Assembly (NCBI RefSeq): GCF_017183135.1
Contig: NZ_JADDXW010000011.1
Coordinates: 1-64,000, forward strand
Source of the DNA: Aurantimonas marina
Lineage (GTDB): Bacteria > Pseudomonadota > Alphaproteobacteria > Rhizobiales > Rhizobiaceae
Length of the DNA stretch: 64,000 nt
Reading direction: 5' to 3'
Both the position numbers and the translations under genes were made by a program. Each line of letters begins with the position of its first letter. Positions within the stretch are counted from its first letter, which is position 1. Below are positions 23,895 through 33,535 of the stretch, in pieces. The notes beneath the pieces are model-generated. The model made no database searches. It worked only from the letters and a program-made list of their open reading frames with translations, and was not told the DNA's origin.

Positions 23895-25256
23895 ATGGCT
23901 TTCCTGAAACAGCTGATTGTAACGCTCCTGGTGCTGCTGGGGGCGGGGGCGGCCTATCTGAAGTTCGATCCGGCGGCGGGTCGATGGATCCTGGAATCAG
24001 ATATTGCCCTCGCCCCGGCGATCCGATCCGCGATCGTCTGGCTTGCGCCCGAGGCGGCGAATCCTGAGGTGGGAACAAGGGCTGAGCGTCCAGGCGGAGG
24101 ACGCCAGGGCGCAGGCCGGGACAGCAGCGCAACTCCCGTGGTCGCGGGCGCGGTTACGACCGGGGTGACCCGCACGCGGATGCGGGCGATCGGAACCGGC
24201 GACGCCGCGCGCTCGATCGTCGTCTATCCCGACAATACCACCGGCATCGTGGCGGAGATCGGCATCGGTTCCGGCGAGAAGGTCGAGGACGGCGACGTTC
24301 TCGTGCGGCTTGAGAGGGCGAGCGAGGAAATCGCAGTGGAGCGTGCCCGGATTGCCCTCGATGCGGCGGAAGACAAGGTTACCCGCTTCGAACGGCTGCG
24401 GAAGTCCAATACCCTGAGCGCAGTCGAAGTCGATACTATCATCCGCGAGCGCGAGACCGCCAAGCTGGATCTGCGGACCGCTGAAATCGCGCTGGGCAAA
24501 CGGGACATTCGTGCTCCGATCGCCGGCCGCGTCGGCATCGTCTCTGTCGACAAGGGAGATCTTGTCGGCAGCCAGACGGTCATTGCCACCGTGGATGATC
24601 GTGAGCAGTTGAAGGTCATCTTCTACACGCCGGAAAGCTTCGTGCAGGAACTGAAAGTAGGTACGCCTGTCCAAGCCGAATCGACCGCCCGGCCGGACAA
24701 AACCTATCAGGGCCACATCAGCGCGATTGACAGCCGTCTGGATGAGACCAGCCGCACCTTGCGCACCGAAGCGACGATCGACAATTCCGACGACGCGCTG
24801 CGTCCGGGCATGTCATTCACCGTGACCTTATCGCTGGAGGGCGAAACTTTCCTCTCCCTCGATCCGATCGCCGTTGTTTGGGAGCGCGCCGGACCGATCG
24901 TGTGGAAAATCGTCGATGGCAAAGCGAGCAAAGCTCCAGTCCAGATCGTCGAGCGCAATATCGACAGGGTACTGGTCACATCCGACGCTCTCGAGGTGGG
25001 CGATCTCATCGTCGTGGAGGGGCTGCAGTCCGTTCGCGCGGGCGGCTCCGTCGAGATCCAGGCAACCGGCGGGCCGGAGCGAAGCGGAGCGCCGGCTTCG
25101 CCCGGGTCAGCCGCCCGGACACCGTCGGCCGACAATGCGCCGTCGATGCGCGGACGCCGGAGTTTCCTTGCTCCGCAGGCTGTCGGAAGCGCCGCGGCAG
25201 CCGCCTTGCCGACCAGGCTTCCGCTGGCGAGCGACGCCGAGGGCTCGGCCCGATGA
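23895..25256 (+). CDS. RND efflux periplasmic adaptor (membrane fusion protein)
   Basis: A 453-residue protein anchored by an N-terminal hydrophobic segment (about 5-20). An unusually long spacer follows before the HlyD-like core. A lipoyl half (G-I-V-A-E-I-G-I-G-S-G-E-K-V near 116-129) and coiled-coil hairpin (about 140-200) lead to the second lipoyl half (D-I-R-A-P-I-A-G-R-V-G near 203-213) and beta-barrel. It bridges the RND pump to an outer-membrane channel. The stop overlaps the pump start as ATGA. Confidence 0.92.
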   Translation: MAFLKQLIVTLLVLLGAGAAYLKFDPAAGRWILESDIALAPAIRSAIVWLAPEAANPEVGTRAERPGGGRQGAGRDSSATPVVAGAVTTGVTRTRMRAIGTGDAARSIVVYPDNTTGIVAEIGIGSGEKVEDGDVLVRLERASEEIAVERARIALDAAEDKVTRFERLRKSNTLSAVEVDTIIRERETAKLDLRTAEIALGKRDIRAPIAGRVGIVSVDKGDLVGSQTVIATVDDREQLKVIFYTPESFVQELKVGTPVQAESTARPDKTYQGHISAIDSRLDETSRTLRTEATIDNSDDALRPGMSFTVTLSLEGETFLSLDPIAVVWERAGPIVWKIVDGKASKAPVQIVERNIDRVLVTSDALEVGDLIVVEGLQSVRAGGSVEIQATGGPERSGAPASPGSAARTPSADNAPSMRGRRSFLAPQAVGSAAAAALPTRLPLASDAEGSAR

Positions 25257-28200
25257 GCTTACCATCCAAGCCCGACGGTCTGACCGCGCTGGCGGGTCTC
25301 TTCGTGCGCCGGCCGGTTCTGACCATCGTCCTCAACCTTTTGATCGTCGTCGCGGGGCTCGCGGCTTTCAACGCGGTCGAAGTGCGCGAACTACCCAATG
25401 TCGACCGGCCGGTGATCAGCGTCAGCATCGACTTCGACGGCGCCTCACCGGAAACGGTCGACCGACAGATCACCAGCGAAATCGAGAGCGCCGTCGCCCG
25501 CGTGTCCGGTATCGCCGCGATCTCCTCGCGCTCGCGCTTCGGCGACAGCCGGGTGACCATCGAATTTACCGACTCGACCGACCTCAACGTTGCGGCCAGC
25601 GACGTTCGCGACGCGGTCGGCCGTGTCGCGAATGTCCTGCCGGATGGCGCCGGCGAACCCCGGATCGTCAAGGCCGACGCCGACGCCGAGGCGATCATGC
25701 GGCTTGCGGTGACGGCGCCAGCGATGGCCATCGAGGATCTGTCGACACTGGTCGAGGACCGCATCGCCGATCAACTGGCGGCCGTCGAAGGGGTCGCGGA
25801 TCTGCAGACCTACGGCGAGCGCGAAAAGCTGATCTATGTCGACATCGATCCCGACAGATTGGCGACGCGTGGACTGACGCTTGGCGACGTCGCTGACGCG
25901 CTGCGAAACGCCGCGCTTGACGTGCCCGCCGGATCGCTGGCGTCGCCGACCCAGAATCTCATCGTGCGCGCCGACGCCAACGTGACCTCGCCCGAAGCGT
26001 TCGAGGCCATCTTCCTCGACGCCCGCACGCGCTTGGCCGATGTCGCCAGCGTGCGTTTCGGGCCGGACGACGCGGCCTCCCAGCTCCGGGTGAGCGGCCA
26101 GGCAGGCGTCGGCCTCGGTGTCGTGCGCCAGGCCGGATCGAGCACGCTCGACATCTCGTCCGGCATCCGCGCCGAAGTCGCCAATCTCAATCGTACGCTT
26201 CCCGATGGCGTCACGGTTCGCGTGACCAGCGACGACGCAACCTTCATCAACGGGGCGATCCACGAGGTGGCGGTGGCCCTGGGACTTGCCGTCGCCATCG
26301 TCGTCCTGGTGATTTTCCTGTTTCTCCTCAACGTCCGCGCGACCGTCATTCCAGCGGTGACGATCCCCATCGCCTTGATCGGCGTTATCGCCTTCATCCA
26401 TCTCGTCGGCTTTTCGATCAATATCCTGACGCTCCTGGCGCTGGTGCTGGCAACCGGCATGGTCGTTGACGACGCGATCATCGTCTTGGAGAATATCGTG
26501 CGGCGCCGCGACATGGGGGCCCGGCCCCGCGCCGCGGCTGTCATCGGCACGCGCGAGGTGTTCTTCGCGGTCATCTCGACCACGGCGACGCTGGCCGCGG
26601 TCTTCGTGCCGATCTCGTTCCTGCCGGGAACGGCCGGCGGCCTGTTTCGCGAGTTCGGTTTCGTCCTCGCGATCGCGGTGGTCATTTCCTCCTTCATCGC
26701 TCTGACGCTCTGCCCGATGCTCGCGGCGCATTTCCTCAAGGCGCGCGAGGACGAGCGAAAGCCGGGTTGGTTCCAGCGAACGACGCGGTGGATCGGCGCA
26801 CGTCTTGCGGGACTCTACGCCGTCACGCTTCGCGCCTGCCTCGCGCTTCCTCTCCTCGTCGTTGTCGTCGCCGGCCTGTTCTCCTTCGCGGCCTATCTCA
26901 CCTTTCTCCAGATGCCCCGGGAATTGACGCCGAGCGAGGATCGTGCCCTGGTCCTGATGAGCGTCAGTGCGCCGCAAGGGGCCAGCCTCGACTACACCAA
27001 TTCTCAGCTGCGCCGGATCGAGGACATCGTTCGTCCCTATGTGGAAAGCGGCGAAGCCGAGAACGTTTTCGCGATCTCGGGTCGCGGCTCGTCGAATTCG
27101 GCTTTTCTGGTCGTCACGCTGGCGGACTGGGCGGAACGCGAACGCTCGCAGCAGGCGATCGTCGCCGAGATCAATGGCAAGCTGCGCCAGGTGGCGGGCG
27201 TGCGCGCCTTCGCCATCCAGCCAAATTCGCTCGGCATCCGCGGCGGCGGGCGGGGCCTGCAATTCGCCATCGCCGGGCAGAATTACGAAGAGCTAGCAAC
27301 GAGCGCCGACAGGCTGAAGGAGGCCATGCAGGCCGACGGCCGCTGGGGCAGCATACGGCTCTCCGAAGACGCTACCCAGCCGCAGCTCTCGGTGCTGATC
27401 GACCGAGCCCGCGCCTCCGATCTCGGCATCGACATCGATGGCCTCGCCACGGCGATGCAGGCGCTCCTCGACGGCCGAGAAATCGGCCGGACCTACATCG
27501 AGGACAAACAGGTGTCGATCAAGCTGATATCGACCAGCGACCCGGTCAACGATCCGGGCGATCTAGCCAACATCTTCCTGAAGGCTCAGGATGGCCGCAT
27601 CGTGCCGATGTCGACGGTGGCCAGCGTCGAGGAAAAGCCGATCGCGCCCGCGCTCACCCGCGAGGCTCGCTCACGCGCAGTCTCGCTCGCCGCGCAATTG
27701 CCGGACGGCATGGCGATCCAGGAGGGCTGGGTTTTGCTGCAGGCTTTCGCCGCCGACATCTTGCCGGCCGACCAGCGGCTGATCCCGCTGGCCGAAGCAG
27801 CGGCGCTCGGAGAGGCCAACAGTGGACTTGCGATGGTCTTCGGCTTTGCCATCGTCATCATCCTCCTAGTCCTCGCCGCCCAGTTCGAGAGCTTCGTCTC
27901 CGCTTTCATTATCATCGCGACCGTGCCGCTCGGTGTCGCCTGCGCGATCTTCGCGCTCAATTTCTTCGGGACCAGCCTCAATCTCTATAGCCAGATCGGC
28001 CTCGTCCTGCTGGTCGGCATCATGGCCAAGAACGGCATCCTCATCGTCGAATTCGCCAATCAGCTGCGCGAGGAGGGGATGGGATTGCGGGAGGCGGCGG
28101 AGCAGGCCGCGTTGATCCGGCTGCGCCCGGTTATCATGACCATGATCGCCACCGTCGTCGGCGGCGTGCCGTTGGTACTCGCCTCGGGCGCCGGAGCCGA

Positions 28201-28384
28201 GGCGCGCGCAGCGCTCGGCACGGTGATCGTCGGCGGTCTCGGCCTCGCCACCTTCTCGACGCTCTACGTCACCCCCGTCGCCTATCTGATCCTCGGCCGC
28301 TTCTCGACGCCGAACGCCGAGAAAGCGGCACGGCTGCACCGCGATATCGCCGCAGCGGAGGCTTCGGGGGCGCCGGTGGAATGA
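25253..28384 (+). CDS. RND efflux pump permease (HAE1/AcrB family)
   Basis: A 1043-residue inner-membrane proton/substrate antiporter. The N-terminus F-V-R-R-P-V-L-T-I-V-L-N is typical. Membrane helix 4 carries the proton-relay aspartates in G-M-V-V-D-D-A-I-I-V (about 402-411). A second helix set follows N-S-G-L-A-M-V-F-G near 858. Length fits the family. The start at 25253 is fixed by the 4-nt overlap with the adaptor and by family alignment; the longer open frame upstream is spurious. No outer-membrane factor gene lies nearby, so it probably uses a shared TolC-like channel. Confidence 0.95.
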   Translation: MSLPSKPDGLTALAGLFVRRPVLTIVLNLLIVVAGLAAFNAVEVRELPNVDRPVISVSIDFDGASPETVDRQITSEIESAVARVSGIAAISSRSRFGDSRVTIEFTDSTDLNVAASDVRDAVGRVANVLPDGAGEPRIVKADADAEAIMRLAVTAPAMAIEDLSTLVEDRIADQLAAVEGVADLQTYGEREKLIYVDIDPDRLATRGLTLGDVADALRNAALDVPAGSLASPTQNLIVRADANVTSPEAFEAIFLDARTRLADVASVRFGPDDAASQLRVSGQAGVGLGVVRQAGSSTLDISSGIRAEVANLNRTLPDGVTVRVTSDDATFINGAIHEVAVALGLAVAIVVLVIFLFLLNVRATVIPAVTIPIALIGVIAFIHLVGFSINILTLLALVLATGMVVDDAIIVLENIVRRRDMGARPRAAAVIGTREVFFAVISTTATLAAVFVPISFLPGTAGGLFREFGFVLAIAVVISSFIALTLCPMLAAHFLKAREDERKPGWFQRTTRWIGARLAGLYAVTLRACLALPLLVVVVAGLFSFAAYLTFLQMPRELTPSEDRALVLMSVSAPQGASLDYTNSQLRRIEDIVRPYVESGEAENVFAISGRGSSNSAFLVVTLADWAERERSQQAIVAEINGKLRQVAGVRAFAIQPNSLGIRGGGRGLQFAIAGQNYEELATSADRLKEAMQADGRWGSIRLSEDATQPQLSVLIDRARASDLGIDIDGLATAMQALLDGREIGRTYIEDKQVSIKLISTSDPVNDPGDLANIFLKAQDGRIVPMSTVASVEEKPIAPALTREARSRAVSLAAQLPDGMAIQEGWVLLQAFAADILPADQRLIPLAEAAALGEANSGLAMVFGFAIVIILLVLAAQFESFVSAFIIIATVPLGVACAIFALNFFGTSLNLYSQIGLVLLVGIMAKNGILIVEFANQLREEGMGLREAAEQAALIRLRPVIMTMIATVVGGVPLVLASGAGAEARAALGTVIVGGLGLATFSTLYVTPVAYLILGRFSTPNAEKAARLHRDIAAAEASGAPVE

Positions 28385-28530
28385 GAAACGAACGGGCTGT
28401 CACCTTAACCGGAAACCCAGAGCTTTGGACCAAAAGATGAAATACGGTTCTTAGGTCATTCCCCGGCCTCGACCGGCGCCCGCGACAGGAAGCTGCCGCG
28501 GAGCGTTGATCTTGCTTTGGGAGGGTCCGA

Positions 28531-30564
28531 TCACGCATGGGCGGCTGCGGCCGCGAACTTCGGGCCAGCCGAATTCTCAAACGATGCTGTTCCGACACCG
28601 CCGGGTTTGCCGATCAGATACCCTTGGGCGGCGTCGCAACCCAGGGATTTCAGCAAGCGCAGCTGCTCGACCGTTTCAACGCCCTCTCCCAATGTCGCGA
28701 TCCCGATATCCCGGCCGAGTTGCGTCACTGCCCGAAGGACCGCCATGGAGCTATTGTCGGTCGCCGCCGTCGCCACGAAACTTCGATCGATCTTAATCCG
28801 GTCGAGTGGCAGGTCACGCAGATGGGCGAGCGAAGAATAGCCGGTTCCGAAGTCGTCCATCGCGACCTTGATCCCCAATGCCCGAAGCGCCTTCAACGTC
28901 TGGGCGACATGCGTGCCGTGGGAGACGATCGCCGTTTCGGTCAGTTCGACCTCGAGGCGATGCGCCGGCAGTCCACTTTTAGCCAAAGCCTGGGTGACGT
29001 GCGCAAATAGCAGCGGCGTTCGAAACTGCACCGCGGAGACATTGACGGCAACGTACATGCCGTCTCGCCATGTCGCGGCCTCGCGGCAGGCTTCGGCGAG
29101 AACCCAGCCGCCGATCGTCACAATGCATCCAAGTTCCTCCGCCAACGGGACGAAGTCGGCGGGCGAGACCAAACCGCGCGTCGGGTGGTGCCATCGGATC
29201 AACGCCTCGAAACCAACGGTCCGCTCACTCGTCAGATCGCGGATCGGCTGATAGACGAGACGAAACTCGTGGTTTTCCAAGGCCGTCATCAAGTCCGTTT
29301 CGAGTTGATGACGGGCGGTGGCTTTCTCGAGCATGCCCTCCTCGTAGGAAAACACGCGGTTGTGGCCGGTGCGCTTGGCCTCGTTGAGCGCAATGTCGGC
29401 GCACTGCATCAGCCCTTCGGCGGTCTCGGCCCGCTCGGTCCGGCAAATGCCGATGCTGCATCCCGTGAAAATGACATGGCCCAGAATCTCGAAGGGATCC
29501 GCGAGCGCAAGAATGATGTTGTATGCCATGCCGACAGCATCCTCATCAGTGCCGGAGACCAGCACGGCCAATTCGTCCGCGCCGATTCGCGCGACGAAAT
29601 CGTCCGGCCCAACGACCCGTCGGATGCGATCGGCCACCTCCACCAGAAGGACATCGCCGACGGCATGGCCATACGTGTCGTTCACGATCTTGAACTGGTC
29701 GAGATCGACCAGCAGATACCCGGAACGGTTGTCCGAGAGAAAAGCGGTGTCGACCCGCTCCCGCAGCGCCCGACGATTGGCCAGTCCCGTCAGCGGATCG
29801 TGAGATGCCATTCGTTGCAACTGCTCATTCGATACCGCGCGCGTGCGGTCGTCGATGAGATAGCTGGATATGCCCGTGCCGAGAATGATCATGGCGCCGA
29901 TCAGGATTGACAATGCCATGGCGGCGAACGCCGCGCTGTCCACGCCGGCTCCCACTCCCGCTATCGGCGACACCTCGAATGCCGCCATGCCCATGAAGTG
30001 GAGAGTGACGATAGAGACCCCCAGCAGTATCGTCGTGACATGCCGCTTCACGCCGCGCACCCAGCGATGGGCGGCGGCGACCGACGCGATGGCCAGGCCG
30101 ACGGCCATCGCGATCGAACTCATGACATAGGCCTGATTCCACGAGACCAGGCCTTCGACGCGGTACGCAAGCATGCCGACATAGTGCATTGCGGCGATGG
30201 ACAAGCCGATGACACCGCCACCGACAATCGTCCCGGAGCGGGCTTGCCACTTCGCACAGATAGAGAAGCCGATGCCCGAACCGACGAAGGCGATTAGGAT
30301 CGATACCAGCGTGAGTACCGGATCGAAGGTCACCGCGGCCGAGGGACGATAACCGAGCATGGCGATGAAGTGGGTCGCCCAGATGGCGGAGCCGGCGCTG
30401 ACGGCTGTCAGAAAATTCCAGCCATGGCGCCGTAGACCGTCATTGTGCAGCGCGCGCCGAAACAAGCTGATCGTCACAGCGGCGCCGACGACGCACATTA
30501 ACGCCGCCAGCAGCACAAACGGAATATTGTGGTCAAGAACCACGCGGGAAACGACGCGCATCAC
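28531..30564 (-). CDS. MHYT-GGDEF-EAL c-di-GMP enzyme
   Basis: A 677-residue inner-membrane protein. The MHYT sensor (about 1-230) shows three motif copies, T-H-F-I-A-M, A-M-H-Y-V-G-M and L-H-F-M-G-M, thought to bind copper or a gas ligand. The GGDEF domain (about 255-415) has a degenerate site I-G-A-D-E-L. The EAL domain (about 430-670) keeps F-E-A-L-I-R-W, D-D-F-G-T-G-Y and E-G-V-E-T. It probably acts mainly as a c-di-GMP phosphodiesterase, with the GGDEF part regulatory or weakly active. It lies 7 kb from a PilZ gene at the flagellar cluster edge. Confidence 0.93.
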   Translation of the reverse strand: MMRVVSRVVLDHNIPFVLLAALMCVVGAAVTISLFRRALHNDGLRRHGWNFLTAVSAGSAIWATHFIAMLGYRPSAAVTFDPVLTLVSILIAFVGSGIGFSICAKWQARSGTIVGGGVIGLSIAAMHYVGMLAYRVEGLVSWNQAYVMSSIAMAVGLAIASVAAAHRWVRGVKRHVTTILLGVSIVTLHFMGMAAFEVSPIAGVGAGVDSAAFAAMALSILIGAMIILGTGISSYLIDDRTRAVSNEQLQRMASHDPLTGLANRRALRERVDTAFLSDNRSGYLLVDLDQFKIVNDTYGHAVGDVLLVEVADRIRRVVGPDDFVARIGADELAVLVSGTDEDAVGMAYNIILALADPFEILGHVIFTGCSIGICRTERAETAEGLMQCADIALNEAKRTGHNRVFSYEEGMLEKATARHQLETDLMTALENHEFRLVYQPIRDLTSERTVGFEALIRWHHPTRGLVSPADFVPLAEELGCIVTIGGWVLAEACREAATWRDGMYVAVNVSAVQFRTPLLFAHVTQALAKSGLPAHRLEVELTETAIVSHGTHVAQTLKALRALGIKVAMDDFGTGYSSLAHLRDLPLDRIKIDRSFVATAATDNSSMAVLRAVTQLGRDIGIATLGEGVETVEQLRLLKSLGCDAAQGYLIGKPGGVGTASFENSAGPKFAAAAAHA

Positions 30565-30781
30565 GGTTCCAATCTCGTTGAGCCCTCCGGCATAACCTCC
30601 TAAGATTAAGGAATTGACTGATTATTCGACGCAATTTTTTCAGTGTGAGGGACGATGGACGCCACATCCGCGGCGGGCCGCCGGTGCTGGTTTTCCGTGG
30701 ATGTCCATGCACAGGACGGCGTGACGTGAATGAGCGCGCTCGTTTCGGGTGCTGGATGATAGCCAGATCGAGTCCGACCGT

Positions 30782-31354
30782 TTAGCCGCACCATTTGTTG
30801 CCGCTGTTCGGCCATCGCTGCGCCAGACCTTCGGCCATCAGAACCTCGCCCGCATCACGGCCGTTCGCAAGCGTCACCGACACCAGCCGCCGTCCGTAGC
30901 GATCCAGTCCGCCGCCATGCAAGGAATACCCGCCGGACATCAGTGCTTGGAGCCTGTGGGTCGCCCGATTGCCTATACTTTTCTCGGCCGCGCAGCCGGG
31001 CTTCGAGACCTCGGGGGCGTCGATACCCGTCATCCGCCATTTCGTGCCAGCCTCCCATCCTGTGTCGCCATCGACGACGCAGGTCACGCGGACCGAACCG
31101 GAGCAAAGCGGAATGCGGCGTGCGGCGGAGCGAGGCCCGGTCGTTTGCGATGGTGTGGGAACCAAGCGTTCGAGCCGGTCGAACCATCCCTGCTCCCTGG
31201 CAAGACCGACACCCACCATGACCGCGAAAACTGTCGCAACCGATACGGCATCCCGGATCATGCGATACGGCAGCCACGAACGCCGCTTCCGTCGGAACCG
31301 GATGGGCTGGCGGGAATATCGCTTGCGCGGCGATGAGGAGGTCCAAGGGATCAT
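30782..31354 (-). CDS. Membrane-anchored thermonuclease-family protein
   Basis: A 190-residue protein. A basic N-terminus precedes one hydrophobic segment (about 37-52, S-V-A-T-V-F-A-V-M-V-G-V-G-L). The staphylococcal-nuclease-like domain follows: V-V-D-G-D-T-G-W near 91-98, M-T-G-I-D-A-P-E near 107-114, and D-R-Y-G-R-R-L-V near 150-157, covering the acidic and arginine active-site positions. It is probably a periplasmic DNA/RNA nuclease tethered to the inner membrane. An internal ATG (M-I-R-D) is an alternative start. It is divergent from the ABC-F gene. Confidence 0.85.
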   Translation of the reverse strand: MIPWTSSSPRKRYSRQPIRFRRKRRSWLPYRMIRDAVSVATVFAVMVGVGLAREQGWFDRLERLVPTPSQTTGPRSAARRIPLCSGSVRVTCVVDGDTGWEAGTKWRMTGIDAPEVSKPGCAAEKSIGNRATHRLQALMSGGYSLHGGGLDRYGRRLVSVTLANGRDAGEVLMAEGLAQRWPNSGNKWCG

Positions 31355-31523
31355 CGCTCGAGATTAGCTATGGCTCGTAAACGGAAATTTACTTGGATCG
31401 CGAATCTTTCAAACAACTTATCCGCAGGTGTTGCACCCGTTTTGGAACGACGCACCAAGGGCTTGCGGCGACTCTGGCACTGCCGCCCTTCCCCCTTCTC
31501 CCCATCCCGGCTAGAACGCCGCC

Positions 31524-33347
31524 ATGGCACCCCCTCCCCTTTTGCGCCTCGACGGCGTTCGCCTCACCTTCGGCGGCACGCCGCTTCTGACCGGCGTCGA
31601 ACTCAACGTCCTTCCCGGCGAGCGCATCGCGCTGGTCGGGCGCAACGGCTCCGGCAAATCGACGCTGCTGAAGATCGCCGCCGGGCAGGTCGAGCCGGAT
31701 TCCGGCGAGGTCTTCCTGAAGCCCGGCACGACCCTGCGCTACCTGCCGCAGGAGCCGGACTTCGGCAGCTTCAAGACCGTTGGCGCCTATGTCGCCTCGG
31801 GCCTTGGCCCGGCCGACGACCCGCACCGCGTGACGCGGTGCCTCGACGCGCTGGGGCTGACCGAGGAGATGAAGCCGGAGAACCTGTCGGGCGGCGAGGC
31901 CCGCCGCGCGGCGCTCGCCCGGACGCTGGCACCCGAACCTGATATTGTCCTTCTCGACGAGCCGACCAACCATCTCGACCTGCCGACCATCGAATGGCTG
32001 GAGGACGAAGTGCGGCAGATGAAGAGCGCCGTCGTCGTGATCAGCCATGATCGGCGGTTCCTGGAACGGGTCACTCGCGCCACCGTCTGGATTGACCGTG
32101 GCGCGGCCAGACGCCTCGATGAAGGCTTTTCCGGCTTCGAGGCCTGGCGCGACAAGGTGCTGGAAGAAGAAGAGCGCGACCTGCAGAAGCTCGACCGCAA
32201 GATCGTGCGCGAGGAGCACTGGCTGCGCTACGGCGTCACCGCGCGGCGCACCCGCAACATGCGTCGGCTCGGCGCCCTTCACGATCTGCGCCAGCAGCGC
32301 CGCGACACGCGTCGCGCCGTCGGTCAGGTGTCGATGGAGGCCAGCGCGACCCGGGAGAGCGGCAAGCTCGTCATCGAGGCCGTCGGAATCTCGAAGGCCT
32401 ACGACGGACGCACGCTGATCGACAATTTCTCCACCCGGATCGCCAGGGGCGACCGGGTCGGCTTCGTCGGTCCGAACGGCATCGGCAAGACCACTTTGTT
32501 GAAGATGCTGATCGGCGAGCTCAAACCCGATTCCGGCAAGGTCAAGCTCGGCACCAATCTCGATCTCGCCTTCCTCGATCAGAAGCGCGCGGCGCTGGAC
32601 GACAATCTGTCGGTGCAGAATGCGATCACCGACGGGCGCGGCGACCAGGTGATGGTCAATGGGGAGCCGCGCCACGTCGTGGGCTATCTCAAGGACTTCC
32701 TGTTCACCCCCGAGCAGATCCGCACCCCCACAGGCAAGCTCTCCGGCGGCGAACGGGCACGTTTGCTGTTGGCCAAAACTCTGGCGACGCCGGCTAACTT
32801 TCTGGTTCTCGACGAGCCGACCAACGACCTCGACATGGAAACGCTGGACCTCCTGGAGGAGTTGATCGCCAACTATCCCGGCACCGTGCTTCTCGTCTCC
32901 CACGACCGCGATTTCCTCGATCGCACGGTAACCAGCGTGATTTCGCCGGACGGCAATGGCCGTTGGCTGGAATATGCCGGCGGCTACACGGACATGCTCA
33001 CCCAGAAGCGCGAGACCCGAAAGACCGAAGCCACCGGCGGCACCGCGGCGGCCAAACCACTGCGCCGCTCAGGTGGCTGGGGTGCCCAGCAGAGCGCGAC
33101 GAGGTCCGGCCCCAAGCTCTCCTTCAAGCAGAAATTCGCACTCGAAAACCTGCCGAAGGAAATCGCCAGGCTGGAAGCGGCGATCGCCAAGGCGGAGGCC
33201 GAGATGGCCGATCCGGCACTCTTCGCCAAGAACGCCAAGCGCTTTGCCGAACTCGCGAGCGCGGTCGACAAGAACCGGGCCGCGCTGTCGAAGGCCGAGG
33301 ACGAATGGCTGCAGCTGGAAATGCGGCGGGCCGAGATCGAGGGGTGA
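31524..33347 (+). CDS. ABC-F family ATPase (Uup-like)
   Basis: A 607-residue soluble protein with two ABC domains and no membrane segment. Walker A motifs are G-R-N-G-S-G-K-S-T (about 38-46) and G-P-N-G-I-G-K-T-T (about 317-325). Signatures L-S-G-G-E-A-R-R and L-S-G-G-E-R-A-R are both present. A C-terminal coiled-coil extension (about 535-605, rich in K, E and A) is the Uup-type DNA-binding tail. ABC-F proteins act on ribosomes; Uup also affects transposon excision. No operon partner is evident. Confidence 0.93.
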   Translation: MAPPPLLRLDGVRLTFGGTPLLTGVELNVLPGERIALVGRNGSGKSTLLKIAAGQVEPDSGEVFLKPGTTLRYLPQEPDFGSFKTVGAYVASGLGPADDPHRVTRCLDALGLTEEMKPENLSGGEARRAALARTLAPEPDIVLLDEPTNHLDLPTIEWLEDEVRQMKSAVVVISHDRRFLERVTRATVWIDRGAARRLDEGFSGFEAWRDKVLEEEERDLQKLDRKIVREEHWLRYGVTARRTRNMRRLGALHDLRQQRRDTRRAVGQVSMEASATRESGKLVIEAVGISKAYDGRTLIDNFSTRIARGDRVGFVGPNGIGKTTLLKMLIGELKPDSGKVKLGTNLDLAFLDQKRAALDDNLSVQNAITDGRGDQVMVNGEPRHVVGYLKDFLFTPEQIRTPTGKLSGGERARLLLAKTLATPANFLVLDEPTNDLDMETLDLLEELIANYPGTVLLVSHDRDFLDRTVTSVISPDGNGRWLEYAGGYTDMLTQKRETRKTEATGGTAAAKPLRRSGGWGAQQSATRSGPKLSFKQKFALENLPKEIARLEAAIAKAEAEMADPALFAKNAKRFAELASAVDKNRAALSKAEDEWLQLEMRRAEIEG

Positions 33348-33535
33348 AGCCGTCTCCAGATTTGCGCCTAGCACTGGCCGTCTCGCAATCGGCATACGCA
33401 CGATCGCAACCGAACGGAGGGATGGCCACGGGACAGCTTTCACGCTCTTCTTAATCGAAACCGCGTAGGACTGGGTGCATCCTGCATCTCACGACGCCGG
33501 TGAGCGGTCGCAGACGAAGTGAAACGGAGAGGCCA

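Noticed and set aside
31389-32903. Minus-strand open frame of about 500 codons
   Set aside because: Antisense to the ABC-F gene, which has complete Walker and signature motifs.
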